Below are positions 8,048-19,077 of a stretch of DNA of 64,000 nucleotides, one piece after another; the stretch's first letter is position 1, and every line of letters starts with the position of its first letter. The stretch comes from DASXRA01 sp963737425. Lineage in GTDB: Bacteria > Actinomycetota > Actinomycetes > Mycobacteriales > Jatrophihabitantaceae. Under the pieces are notes generated by a model that had not been told where the DNA came from, ran no database searches, and saw only the letters and a program-made list of their open reading frames with translations. Position numbers and translations under genes: made by a program. The stretch lies in contig CAVTSX010000005.1 in NCBI GenBank assembly GCA_963737425.1, positions 558,001-622,000 of the forward strand, read 5' to 3'.

Positions 8048-9181
8048 ATGGCCCGTGCCGGCAAGGGCGACGACGCCGATCTGACCTTGCCCACAAGCGC
8101 GGCGGACGACCAGGCCACGGACGACGAGGTGCTCGCGCTGGGGGGTCGGGGCTCGCCGCCGTCCTGGCTGATCGCGCTCGGCATCGGGGTGCTCGTCGCC
8201 GGTGTCATCGCCATCGCCGTCGTCCGGCGCGTCGGCCACCACGACGCCGTTCCGGATCTGACGCCGCTGCCGTCCGCGTCGTCGTTCGACGTGCCCCAGC
8301 CGATAGGTCCGGGCGAGGCGGTCGACCTTGGTCAGACCCAGGCGGTCGACCTCGCCGGCACCTCCAGCATGCTGCTCGTCCTCACCTCGAACCCGCCGCG
8401 GCTGGGTCAGATAGACCCGCGCACCGGCCGGCTCAACCGGCAGGTCGAGGCGCCTCGAGGCGCTGCGCGACTCGTCCTGGACGAGGCCGGGCAGCACGCC
8501 TGGGTCACGGCCGGTCGCCTCGTGTTCGCCTATGACGCGCCGACGCTGGCTTCGATCGGACAGGTCCGGGTGCCGCGGCCGGTGTTCGCGGCTGCTGCAC
8601 TCGGCGACCGCCTCTACCTCGGCACCGACCAGGGCGTCTACGTGACCGGGCGGGGCGGCGCCCCCTACCTCGGCCTGCCCACCACGACATCGCGCATTCC
8701 GGGATTCACCGGTGGGGTGCAGACGATCTCCGCCGATCCGTCTCGCCATCGGCTGATCGCCGTGTCCCAGAACGACAACTTGCTCGTCGTCCACAGCGGT
8801 GGCGTGCAGGTGGTCCGGAAGCTGCACGGAGACACGCCAGAAGCCATCGAGGTGACCGAGGACGGAATCTGGGCAGTCGGCTTCGGCGATGCCGGCGGCA
8901 CCCGGATCGGGCGTCTCGACCCGGTGACCTGGCAGATCACGCTCGTCGACGCAGGCGACCCTGACGCCCCACGGACGGTGCGAGCCTGGCCCGGGCAAGG
9001 GGTGTTCTGGGTGAATGCGGCCTACACCGACTCGGTCATTTGTCGGGACGCGCGAAGTGGAAAGGTCGGCGGGGTCTTCTCCGGACTTGACGGGCCTGTC
9101 GTGTCATCTCGTGGCCTGGCGTACGGGCGAGACGGCGACTCGGTCGTGCGGGTCGGCACGACCGCGTCCTGCCCCGGCTGA
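8048..9181 (+). CDS. Membrane-anchored protein with beta-propeller-like repeats, function unknown
   Basis: 377 residues. An acidic cytoplasmic lead of about 38 residues is followed by one transmembrane helix ('WLIALGIGVLVAGVIAIAVV') and an extracytoplasmic domain. That domain holds repeating four-strand units such as 'LVLDEAGQHAWVTAGRLVFAYD' and 'GLAYGRDGDSVVRVGT', which suggests a seven-bladed or smaller propeller of the YVTN/PQQ kind. No catalytic motif is visible. Two cysteines near the C-terminus (ICRDA and TTASCPG) could form a disulfide. The neighbouring genes give no clear functional context. Confidence 0.65.
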   Translation: MARAGKGDDADLTLPTSAADDQATDDEVLALGGRGSPPSWLIALGIGVLVAGVIAIAVVRRVGHHDAVPDLTPLPSASSFDVPQPIGPGEAVDLGQTQAVDLAGTSSMLLVLTSNPPRLGQIDPRTGRLNRQVEAPRGAARLVLDEAGQHAWVTAGRLVFAYDAPTLASIGQVRVPRPVFAAAALGDRLYLGTDQGVYVTGRGGAPYLGLPTTTSRIPGFTGGVQTISADPSRHRLIAVSQNDNLLVVHSGGVQVVRKLHGDTPEAIEVTEDGIWAVGFGDAGGTRIGRLDPVTWQITLVDAGDPDAPRTVRAWPGQGVFWVNAAYTDSVICRDARSGKVGGVFSGLDGPVVSSRGLAYGRDGDSVVRVGTTASCPG

Positions 9182-9183
9182 CC

Positions 9184-10814
9184 TCAGCCGAGCACGCCGG
9201 CGATGATCGCCTTCGCCTCGTCCTGGATCCGGCCGAGATGCTCAGGCCCGCGAAACGACTCCGCGTACAGCTTGTACACGTCCTCTGTGCCAGACGGCCG
9301 GGCGGCGAACCAACCCGATTCGCTGACCACCTTGAGGCCGCCGATCGGCGCGCCGTTACCCGGGGCGGTTGTGAGCCTGGCGGTGATCTTCTCGCCGGCC
9401 AGTTCGGTGGTATCGATCTGCTCGGGCGAAAGTTTGCCGAGCAGCGCTTTCTGTTCGCGGGAGGCAGGCGAGTCGATGCGCGCGTACGCCGGCGCGCCGT
9501 ACTTCGCGGTGAGCTCGTCGTAGATCTGGGACGGCGTGCGATCGGTGATTGCGGTGATCTCGGACGCGAGCAGGCACAAGATGATGCCGTCCTTGTCCGT
9601 CGTCCACGCCGAACCGTCTCGTTGCAGGAAGGACGCCCCCGCGCTCTCCTCGCCGCCGAATGCGACCGAGCCGTCGAGGAGTCCGGGCACGAACCACTTG
9701 AAGCCGACGGGAACCTCTAGCAGCCGGCGGTGGAGGCCCGCCGCCACTCGGTCAATCATGGACGAGCTGAACCAGCGTCTTGCCGATGGCGGTGCCTTCG
9801 GGCCAGTCCGGCCGGTGCTCGAACAGGTAGGAGATCGCGACGGCTAGGTAGTGGTTGGGGTTCATCAGCCCACCGTCGGCGGTGATGATGCCGTGCCGGT
9901 CGGCGTCCGCGTCATTGCCGGTTGCGATGGTGAACTCGACCTTGCAGGGCGATCAGCGACGCCATTGCCGAAGGGGACGAGCAGTCCATGCGGATCTTGC
10001 CGTCCCAGTCTCGTGTCATGAATCGGAACGTCGGGTCGACCAGCGGGTTGACCACGGTGAGATCGAGCCCGTATCGCGACGCGATCTCGGCCCAGTACGC
10101 GACGCTCGCGCCACCGAGCGGGTCGGCGCCGATGCGCACGTTGCGGATCGCGTCGAGGTCGACCACTGCCGGGAGTGCCGCCACATACTCGCCGAGAAAG
10201 TCGTAACGCTGCGTCGTGTCGGCGGTACGGGCTCGCGAGTACGGGACGCGCCGCACGTCGCGCATGCCCGCGGCGAGCAGGGCATTGGCGCGGTCCTGGA
10301 TCCACCCGGTGATGTCGGTGCCGGCTGGCCCGCCGTCGGGCGGGTTGTACTTGAAGCCGCCATCGGACGGCGGATTGTGCGACGGCGTGATCACGACCCC
10401 GTCAGCACGGGCGTCGTTGCCCGCATTGTGCGCCAGGATGGCGCGCGAGACGGCAGGCGTCGGGGTGTACCCGTCGCGCGAATCGATCAGCACGGTGATG
10501 TCGTTGGCCGCGAACACCTCGAGCGCCGACACCCGTGCGGGCTCAGACAGTGCGTGCGTATCAGCGCCGAGGAACAGCGGGCCGCCGATGCCGTTGGAGG
10601 CGCGGAAGTCGCAGATCGCCTGGCTGGTCGCGACGATGTGGTCCTCGTTGAACGTCGCCGTGAACGACGATCCGCGGTGCCCCGAGGTGCCGAAGCTGAC
10701 GCGCTGCTCGGGGACGGACGGATCCGGGTGCTCGGCGTAGTACGCGGTGACAAGCTTGGCGATGTCGACGAGGTCAGCCGGGGTCGCGGGCGTCCCGGCG
10801 CGTGGATCCGTCAT
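9184..10814 (-). CDS. pgm: Alpha-phosphoglucomutase, with two single-base consensus shifts
   Basis: Interconverts glucose-1-phosphate and glucose-6-phosphate. The N-terminal part holds 'VSFGTSGHRGSS' and the phosphoserine loop 'VVITPSHNPPSDGG', the middle part the metal-binding 'ATGNDADADRHG', and the C-terminal part the phosphate-binding 'RPSGTED'. All are those of the long actinobacterial Pgm (about 545 residues). The frame changes at about 9944 and 9769. In the coding strand these are CT[GC]AAG and GT[TC]AGC, where an extra synonymous third base restores the frame when dropped. I take it as a whole gene with consensus errors. It ends almost against the convergent propeller gene. Confidence 0.9.
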
Positions 10815-10839
10815 GGGATGGATCCTCCCGCACGGCGTA

Positions 10840-11235
10840 CTACCCGGCGAGGACGGCCTGGGTCTGGGTCAGCTCCGCAACCAGGCGATCGTCGTTGTCG
10901 CGCACTTCGGTGCGTACGGCGATGGTCGTGCGGCCGACGTGCAGGGGCTCGGACGTCGCGGTCACCACGCCGGACCGGACGGCAGCCATGAAGACTGTGC
11001 TCGACGAAATGGTCGATGTGCCGCTTCCCTGCGGCAGGTTGAGGAATGCGCACACCGCTCCGATGCTGTCGCCGAGCGTCATGATCGCTCCGCCGTGCAT
11101 TACACCTGCCGCGGTGGTGCGATCCTCGGCCCATTCGAGGCGCCCGACGACTTTCTGCTTGGTTGCCGAGACGATCTCGACGCCCACCGCTCGGGCGAAC
11201 GGCATCAGCGCCAGGATGTCCTCGGGGGTACTCAT
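10840..11235 (-). CDS. PaaI-family hotdog thioesterase
   Basis: 131 residues, one hotdog fold. The motif 'AAGVMHGGAIMTLGDSIGA' holds the HGG signature and catalytic Asp of the PaaI/YbgC-like group that hydrolyses aromatic or short acyl-CoA esters. It lies 25 bp upstream of pgm on the same strand, so the two may be co-transcribed. A direct metabolic link with pgm is not evident; the substrate is unknown. Confidence 0.85.
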   Translation of the reverse strand: MSTPEDILALMPFARAVGVEIVSATKQKVVGRLEWAEDRTTAAGVMHGGAIMTLGDSIGAVCAFLNLPQGSGTSTISSSTVFMAAVRSGVVTATSEPLHVGRTTIAVRTEVRDNDDRLVAELTQTQAVLAG

Positions 11236-11343
11236 GCGCTCGTCCGCGCGGGGTAGTAGACGGTCATCAGGCGAGTGTGCCGAAGCCTCGCGCGGAGGGG
11301 CACCCTGCTATTAAGTTCAGAGCTCCAACAAAAGGTGGGGATC

Positions 11344-12537
11344 ATGACGCAGCCAACTCGCGCCGACAAGTTCACCTTCGGGCTGTGGACCGTCGGCTGG
11401 CCGGCCCGCGACCCGTTCGGCGACGCCGACCCGCCCGCCGCTCGACCCGGTCGAGGCGGTGCACCGGCTCGCCGAACTCGGCGCGTACGGCGTCACCTTC
11501 CACGACGACGACCTGATCCCGTTCGGCTCGTCCGACGACGACCGCGACAAGCACATCGACCGGTTCCGAGGCCGCGCTGGACGAGACCGGGCTCGTCGTG
11601 CCGATGGTGACGACCAACCTGTTCACCCACCCGGTGTTCAAGGACGGCGGCTTCACCAGCAACGACCGCGTCGTGCGCCGCTTCGCGCTGCGCAAGGTGC
11701 TGCGCAACCTCGACCTCGCCGCCGAGCTGGGCGCGAAGACCTACGTGTTCTGGGGCGGCCGTGAGGGCGCGGAGTACGACGCCGCCAAGGACATCCGCGC
11801 CGCGCTCGACCGCTACCGCGAGGCGCATCGACACCGCTCGCCGCGCTACGTCAAGGACCGGGCTACGACATCCGGTTCGCGATCGAGCCCAAGCCGAACG
11901 AGCCGCGCGGCGACATCCTGCTGCCGACCGTCGGGCACGCGCTGGCGTTCATCGCCGAGCTCGAGCACGCGCGACATGGTCGGCGTGAACCCCGAGGTCG
12001 GGCACGAGCAGATGGCCGGCCTGAACTTCGCGCACGGCATCGCCCAGGCGCTGTGGGCCGGGCAAGCTGTTCCACATCGACCTCAACGGCCAGCGCGGCA
12101 TCAAGTTCGACCAGGACCTGGTGTTCGGCCACGGCGACCTGCTCAACGCGTTCTTCCTCGTCGACCTGCTCGAGAACGGCGTCCCGACGGCGCGCCCGCC
12201 GTACGACGGGCCCGCGGCACTTCGACTACAAGCCGCTCGCGCACCGAGGACATCGACGGCGTGTGGGCCTCGGCCGCGGCGAACATGCGCACCTACCTGC
12301 TGCTGCAAGGAGCGGGCGCGGCGTTCCGCGCCGACCCCGAGGTGCAGGCGGCGCTGGCCGCGACGCGGGTCGGCGAGCTGCCGACGCCCACGCTCGAGCC
12401 CGGCGAGACGCTACGCCGATCTGCTCGCCGACCGCAGCGCCTTCGAGGACTTCGACGCCGACGCGGTCGGCGAGCGCGGCTACGGCTTCGTGCGCCTGAA
12501 CCAGCTGGCGCTCGAGCACCTGCTCGGCGCCCGCTGA
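11344..12537 (+). CDS. xylA: Xylose isomerase, about 11 single-base insertions in the consensus
   Basis: Converts D-xylose to D-xylulose. Family landmarks appear in order in all three frames: 'FTFGLWTVGWPARDPFGD', 'TNLFTHPVFKDGGFTSND', 'KTYVFWGGREG', 'FAIEPKPNEPRGDILLP', 'VNPEVGHEQMAGLNF' and 'FHIDLNGQRG', which carry the metal ligands. The strong ribosome site AAAGGTGGGG precedes ATG 11344. Frame changes fall at about 11440, 11570, 11826, 11836, 11846, 11972, 12064, 12211, 12239, 12306 and 12411, each an extra base at a codon third position; one base seems missing near 11860. Every domain is present, so I read the gene as functional in the organism. xylB follows directly. Confidence 0.9.
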
Positions 12538-12542
12538 GCCGC

Positions 12543-13969
12543 ATGACCCTGGTCGCCGGGGTCGATTCGTCGACCCAGGCGTGCAAGGTCGTCATCCGCG
12601 ACGCCGAGCACCGGCGCGCTCGTCCGGCACGGGCCGGGCAGCGCATCCCGACGGCACCGAGGTCGATCCCGCGGCCTGGTGGGCTGCCCTGCAGGCGGCG
12701 ATCGGCGAGGCCGGCGGCCTGGCCGACGTCGCCGCGCTTTCGGTCGGCGGTCAGCAGCACGGCATGGTGTGCCTCGACGACAGCGGCTCGGTCGTCGGCC
12801 CGCCCTGCTCTGGAACGACACGCGGTCCGGGTCGGCGCCGCGTGACCTCATCGCCGAACTCGGCGGACCTGGAGCATGGGCCGAGGCGGTCGGGTCGGTG
12901 CCGGTTGCGTCCTTCACCGTGACGAAGCTGCGCTGGCTGGCTGAGCATGAGCCGGCGAATGCCGCACGAACGGCGGCGGTCTGCCTGCCGCACGACTGGC
13001 TGACCTGGCGTGCCTGCGCGGGTCGTTCGCCGCCGACTCCCTGACGACGGACCGCAGCGACGCCAGTGGTACGGGCTACTGGTCGACCGCCTCCGGGCAG
13101 TACCGAGCCGATCTGCTGCGCCAGGCGCTCGGACGAGATGCGGCGGTGCCCGCGGTGCTCGGCCCCGGACGCGACGGCAGGGCACACCGCGGACGGGGTC
13201 GTGCTCGGCGTCGGGGCCGGCGACAATGCCGCAGCGGCGCTCGGTCTCGGCGCCGGGCCGGGCGATGTGATCGTCTCGATCGGCACGTCAGGCACGGTGT
13301 ACGCGGTGAGCGCGACCGCGACTGCCGACGCCTCGGGCACCGTGGCGGGATTCGCGTACGCCTCCGGCGACTTCCTGCCGCTGGTCGCGACGCTCAACGC
13401 CGCCCGGGTGCTCGACGGGGTGGCCGACCATGCTGCGCGTCGACTTCGACGAGCTGTCGCGCCTTGCCCTGGCCGCGCCGCCCGGCGCCGGCGGGCTCGT
13501 GCTCGTTCCCTACTTCGAGGGCGAGCGCACCCCGGATCGTCCGAACTCGACCGGGGCAGTGCACGGCCTCCGGTTGGCCAACCTGACGCCGTCGCATTTG
13601 GCGCGCGCCGCGGTCGAGGGACTGCTTTGTGGGCTTGCCGACGGGCTCGACGCCTTGATCGGGCAGGGCGTCCGCGTCGATCGGGTGATCCTGATCGGCG
13701 GCGGCGCGCGATCCCTGGCAGTGCGCCGCATCGCACCGGCGATCCTGGCGCGTCCGGTCAGCGTCCCGCCGCCCGGCGAGTACGTGGCCGACGGCGCAGC
13801 CCGGCAGGCGGCCTGGGCGCTGCGCGGCGAGCTCCTGCAGTGGACCCGGGTTGGCACCGAGACCTTCGAGGCAGAGTCGACGCCGGGCGTGCGCGAGGCC
13901 TATGCGGCGGTCCGCGAGATGACGGCGGTCAGGCCCGCCCCGGACGCCCCACGTTCCAGTAGCCCTTGA
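12543..13969 (+). CDS. xylB: Xylulokinase, with several single-base consensus shifts
   Basis: Phosphorylates D-xylulose, completing entry of xylose into the pentose phosphate pathway. FGGY kinase features: the N-terminal 'AGVDSSTQACKVVI' ATP site, 'SVGGQQHGMV', 'LPHDWLTWR', 'VSIGTSGTVYAV' and the C-terminal 'VILIGGGARSLAVRRI'. ATG 12543 lies 6 bp after the xylA stop, so the pair is an operon. Frame shifts near 12615, 12634, 12790, 13015, 13153 and 13430 are mostly doubled synonymous third bases; for example 'HGRAAHPDGTE' is restored by dropping one of G/C at 12633-12634. Its 3' end overlaps the convergent flavoprotein gene by about 40 bp. Confidence 0.88.
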
Positions 13970-14633
13970 CGTAGAGATCCTCGTTCGCCAGTCCGTGCGC
14001 GTGCATGCGCGCCCGCAGCGCGGCGACAACCCGGCTCTCGCCGAGCAGGTAACCCCGGCCGCGACCGGGTGGTGTCGCGAGGGTGTCGATCGCGGCGCCG
14101 AGCAGATCGGGGCTGCCCGGCGGCTGATCGCCCCGGTGCAGCCATGACGTCTCGCCCTTCACCGGCATTTCGTCGGATGGATCGCCGACCTCGATGAGCG
14201 CGACGACACTCTGGCCTGGCGGCAGTGCCTCGATGAGCGCCTCGACCGCGGGCACGGCCGATTCGTCGCCGACGAACAGGTGCCAGTCGGCGTCGCGCAG
14301 TTCGAGCTTGCCGCGCGGGCCGAAGAACTGGATCGGGTCGCCGGGCGCGGCCGTCGCGGCCCACTGTGCCCCTGGGCTGCGCGCGTGTCCGTGCAGCAAC
14401 GCGTCGACGTCGATCTCGGCCGATTCCGGGCGGAAGTGCCGAATGGTGTAGCGGCGCTTGACCTTGCGGCCCGTGGCGTCCACCAGGACCAGCTCGACGT
14501 CCTGAGCCGGCGCAGGCGTGGTCGACATGGTCGGCACGTGCAAGGTGATGCGGCGCATTCGTGGCGTCAGGTCGCGGACGGCGGTAACGGTGGCGTCGTG
14601 TAACGGCGTGCGGCGGATAACGGGCGATGTCAC
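13929..14633 (-). CDS. Siderophore-interacting protein, FAD-dependent ferric reductase family
   Basis: 234 residues. The FAD-binding barrel contains 'RRYTIRHFRP', the conserved RxYT motif of the SIP/ViuB family, and the C-terminal SIP domain holds 'LFVGDESAVPAVEALIEALP' and 'YLLGESRVVAALR' for NAD(P)H. Such enzymes reduce ferric siderophores in the cytoplasm to free Fe(II). No siderophore uptake genes are adjacent; it lies between xylB (convergent) and ohr (divergent). Confidence 0.88.
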   Translation of the reverse strand: MTSPVIRRTPLHDATVTAVRDLTPRMRRITLHVPTMSTTPAPAQDVELVLVDATGRKVKRRYTIRHFRPESAEIDVDALLHGHARSPGAQWAATAAPGDPIQFFGPRGKLELRDADWHLFVGDESAVPAVEALIEALPPGQSVVALIEVGDPSDEMPVKGETSWLHRGDQPPGSPDLLGAAIDTLATPPGRGRGYLLGESRVVAALRARMHAHGLANEDLYVKGYWNVGRPGRA

Positions 14634-14675
14634 CGCACCAGTGTCCCGGTATGTCGCGGGAAGTAGGTGCAGCCT

Positions 14676-14701
14676 ACGGTCGTTCGGACGGATACGACCG
14701 T
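14676..14701. promoter_or_regulatory. Inverted repeat upstream of ohr
   Basis: ACGGTCGT at 14676-14683 and ACGACCGT at 14694-14701 form a perfect 8-bp inverted repeat with a 10-base gap, ending 17 bases before the ohr start. ohr genes are often controlled by the peroxide-sensing MarR protein OhrR. No ohrR is adjacent here, so the regulator is unknown, and the repeat could instead be a leader hairpin. Confidence 0.35.
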
Positions 14702-14718
14702 CTCATCAAAGGAGCGAA

Positions 14719-15141
14719 ATGCCGATCCAGCTGACCAAGGTTGCCTACACGACGTCTGCCGCAGCGAAGGGTGGCCGTGCCGGTCATGTCCGAAGCACGG
14801 ACGGGCTCATCGATTTCGACCTCGCCCAGCCGGGCACGACGCCCGACCCAGCCGTCAATCCCGAGACGCTCTTCGCCGCTGGTTACGCGGCCTGCTTCCA
14901 GGGTGCGCTGTTGAACCGGGCGAAGACCAAGGGCATCGACGCCGCAGGCTCGACGGTGACCGCCAACGTCTCATTCGGGCCGAGCGAGGACGGTGGCTTC
15001 GGGCTCGCGGTCGAGCTCGAAATCGACATCCCGGACCTCGAGGCGGCGCAGGCCCAGGAACTCGCCGAGTTGGCGCACGAGTTCTGCCCCTACTCGAAGG
15101 CCACGCGGGGCAACATCGAGGTCACGCTCACCGTCGTCTGA
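14719..15141 (+). CDS. ohr: Organic hydroperoxide resistance protein, OsmC/Ohr family
   Basis: 140 residues, full length. Ohr reduces organic hydroperoxides with two cysteines: the peroxidatic Cys in 'AAGYAACFQGAL' and the resolving Cys in 'EFCPYSKATRGNIEV', both present. The start ATG at 14719 has a strong AAAGGAG site. The upstream in-frame extension is rejected. The gene is single, with an inverted repeat in its promoter and a hairpin after it. Confidence 0.92.
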   Translation: MPIQLTKVAYTTSAAAKGGRAGHVRSTDGLIDFDLAQPGTTPDPAVNPETLFAAGYAACFQGALLNRAKTKGIDAAGSTVTANVSFGPSEDGGFGLAVELEIDIPDLEAAQAQELAELAHEFCPYSKATRGNIEVTLTVV

Positions 15142-15147
15142 CCGCAG

Positions 15148-15193
15148 ATCGGGCAACTCTGCGCGTCTCGCCGCCGCGCAGGGTTGCCCAATC
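15148..15193 (+). terminator. Hairpin between ohr and sdaA
   Basis: GATCGGGCAACTCTGCGCG at 15148-15166 pairs with CGCGCAGGGTTGCCCAATC at 15175-15193, 19 pairs including two G-U, with an 8-base loop. It starts 6 bases after the ohr stop and fits a rho-independent terminator without U-tract. Its outer arm is nearly the same as that of the hairpin at 16639-16685 (GATCGGGCAAC against GATCGTGCAAC). Confidence 0.6.
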
Positions 15194-15216
15194 GTGTCTC
15201 GGGGGATGATGGCCAC

Positions 15217-16604
<1,388 letters not shown>

Positions 16605-16638
16605 CCGCGCTAGGCCTCGGCGCGGCCTGACCAACGCA

Positions 16639-16685
16639 GATCGTGCAACCCGCTGCGGCCTGAGACCGCAAGAAGTTGCACGATC
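16639..16685. terminator. Bidirectional hairpin between sdaA and the exporter gene
   Basis: GATCGTGCAAC at 16639-16649 pairs perfectly with GTTGCACGATC at 16675-16685, and TGCGG pairs with CCGCA inside. It lies between two convergent genes, the usual place for a shared terminator. The outer arm resembles that of the hairpin after ohr. Confidence 0.6.
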
Positions 16686-16704
16686 GACAGCAGCGTACGA
16701 GGGG

Positions 16705-18320
16705 CTAGGCGGCGCCGGTGACCGTTGCCTCCTGCGGGTCCGGCAGGTCACTCTTCTTGACGTTGATCACCACGAGAGCGACGACGATGGCGACCGCGCC
16801 GAAGATCGTGGCCGCCAGGAAGCCCATGCCGGACGAGTGAGCCTGCACTTGAGCCACCGCATGGACGGCGATGTTGTCGTGCTGAGCCGCAGTTGAGGCC
16901 TGTGCCGCCGGACTGCGTCCCGGCGACCTCACCGAAGTGCTGCAGGGTGCTGGACGGGATCTGGCCGGCCTTGACCTGTGCGGCCAGTTCGCTGACCTTG
17001 CTCTTGCTGGCGTGGCGCCCGGCAGTCGCAGCCACCGTTGTCAGCACGGACAGGCCGATCGCGCCGCCGACCTGCTGCCCAACGTTGAGCAGTGCCGACG
17101 CGAGCCCGGCGTCGGTGTCCCGGACCTTCGACACGGCAACCGTGGTGATCGGGACGAAGATGAAGCCCATGCCGATGGCGAGCACCATCATGCCCGGGAA
17201 GATCTTGCCCCAGTAGGTCGAGTCGGCGGTGACCGTCGAGAGCCAGAGCAGCGCTCCGGTCAGCAGCACACTGCCCGTGGTGATGAGCGCCTTCGGCCCG
17301 ATCTTCGGCAGCAGTTGCGCCACAATCTGCGACACGATGCCGATCACGAACGCCACCGGCAAGAACGCCAGACCGGTCTTGAGGGCGCTGAAGTGCATCA
17401 CCTGTTGCACAAAGAAGGTCAGGAAGTAGAACATGCCGAACATGCCGGCACCGGCGACCAGCATGACCAGGTAGGCGCCCGAGCGGTTGCGATTCTCGAA
17501 GATCCGCATCGGCATCATCGGGTCCTCGATCACGAACGCTTCGAGTAGTACGAACGCGACGAGCAACACCACGGCGGCGGTGAACAGCGCGACGGTCGAG
17601 GGGGAGGACCACTTGCCGGTGTTGGCGACGTGGATGAACCCGTAGACCAGAGTCACCATGCCGGCCACGGAGAAGAAGGCCCCGAGGAAGTCGAACTTGC
17701 CCCGCAGTCGCTCGCACTCGTGCAGGTACAGGAACGCGCCGGCGATCAGGACGATGCCGATCGGGACGTTGACGAACAGCACCCAGCGCCAGTCGAGGTA
17801 GTCGGTGAGGATGCCGCCGAGCAGCAGGCCCAGTGCTGCACCGGCACCGGAGACCGCGGCGTACACGCCGATCGCCCGGTTGCGCTCGCGTCCCTCTTCG
17901 AACTCGATCGTGATCAGTGAAAGCGCGGTAGGCGAGGCGATCGCGCCGCCGACGCCCTGAATTACCCGGCCGGACAGCAGCAGGCCGAAGCTGGTCGCGA
18001 TACCGCCGAGTGAAGCTGCCGATCGTGAACAGCGCCAGTCCGACGATGAACATTCGGCGCCGGCCGAGGATGTCGCCGGCTCGCCCGCCGAGCAGCAACA
18101 GGCCACCGAACGCGAGGGTGTAGGCGTTGAGCGCCCACGTCATGTCGGTCTGCGTCTTGTGGAAGTAGTCGCCCATCGACGGCAGGGCGATGTTCACGAT
18201 GGTGGCGTCAAGCACCACCATCATTTGCGCACCCACGATGATGAGCAGCACGAGCGCTGGGTGTGTCGCGCGCCGCGCGGCTCCCTCGCTCGTGTCAGTC
18301 GCAACCTCGGTCCCAGTCAC
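16705..18320 (-). CDS. DHA2/EmrB-type major facilitator drug exporter, two consensus shifts
   Basis: About 535 residues and 14 predicted helices. Motifs: 'VVLDATIVNIALPSMG' in helix 1, 'GRAGDILGRRRMFIVGL' (motif A) and 'GRVIQGVGGAIASPTALSLI' (motif C) typical of the H+-coupled multidrug exporters. GTG 18320 is preferred over the TTG at 18338 for its GGAG site. The frame slips near 18016 (coding GG[CA]GCT) and near 16905 (coding AC[AG]GCC). Divergent from a damaged TetR gene, the usual partner of such exporters. Confidence 0.88.
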
Positions 18321-18474
18321 GGGCCTGCTCCGCTTCAAGCTGGTTGTGCGTGATCTTTAGGGGACGCTTGCGTTCCTTGGAAAAGCTAGCTGGCGCTTAT
18401 AAGGGACACAACCGTGTGTTAAGTTGCCCGGCTCAGTTGACTCACAGACATGATGTACGAAGGGTCTGACAACG

Positions 18475-19020
18475 ATGAGTGCCGCGCCAGTCAATTTCGC
18501 TGAGCGCGTGACCGGTGATCACGCGCCGGCGGCCGACCACGCCGCCACCGATGAGTCGCCGACTTCGAAGCGTCAACGCCGATGGGGTGCAGCGGGAACT
18601 CACCAAACAGGAGATGGATTTCGACGCATTCTGCGGCAAGTTCGTCGAACCGATGCAGCTCATCGAGGGCGCGATCGACGACGACATGTCCACCCGTGAC
18701 GCCCCACTGCACGCAGGGCAGCGGATGTCGGCGGTGGCATCTGATGCGAGCGAGGCAATCCGGGCAGCCGCCTGCGAGATCAGGCGCGATACTGAGCTTG
18801 CCGCGGCGCTCGAGGAGCAGGTGAACTGCCCGAACGCGAGATCATCCTCGGCGTCCTCCGGCGCAGCGACGTTCGCGCGAAGGCCGCTGGTGAGCTGGTG
18901 GCCGACGTCCTGCCCGCAATGATCATGTTCACGTTGATCTTGCAGAATCAAGTCGTCGATGACGCATCCCTGACGCGTATCGTCGACGATGTCGTGACGC
19001 CATTACTGCGGCTCGCCTGA
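18475..19020 (+). pseudogene. Damaged TetR-family regulator beside the DHA2 exporter
   Basis: The last 65 residues in the third frame (from about 18825) read 'LPEREIILGVLRRSDVR...VVTPLLRLA', a typical TetR C-terminal domain. It joins the upstream frame if one base is supplied after GT at about 18824. Upstream I see 'EMDFDAFCGKFVEPMQLIEG', which does not look like a TetR DNA-binding domain, and no helix-turn-helix is visible in any frame. The position, divergent from a drug exporter, fits a TetR repressor. It is either a remnant with a replaced N-terminus or a gene too damaged in the consensus to read. Confidence 0.4.
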
Positions 19021-19077
19021 TCGCGGCTTGGCCGATCTCGGCAGCTGACTCGGGGCGGCAAAGCGGCGTACGGCACT

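Noticed and set aside
11344..12537. xylA as a decayed pseudogene
   Set aside because: All conserved blocks and metal ligands survive, and every shift is a doubled synonymous third base; decay would also show missense and stop codons.
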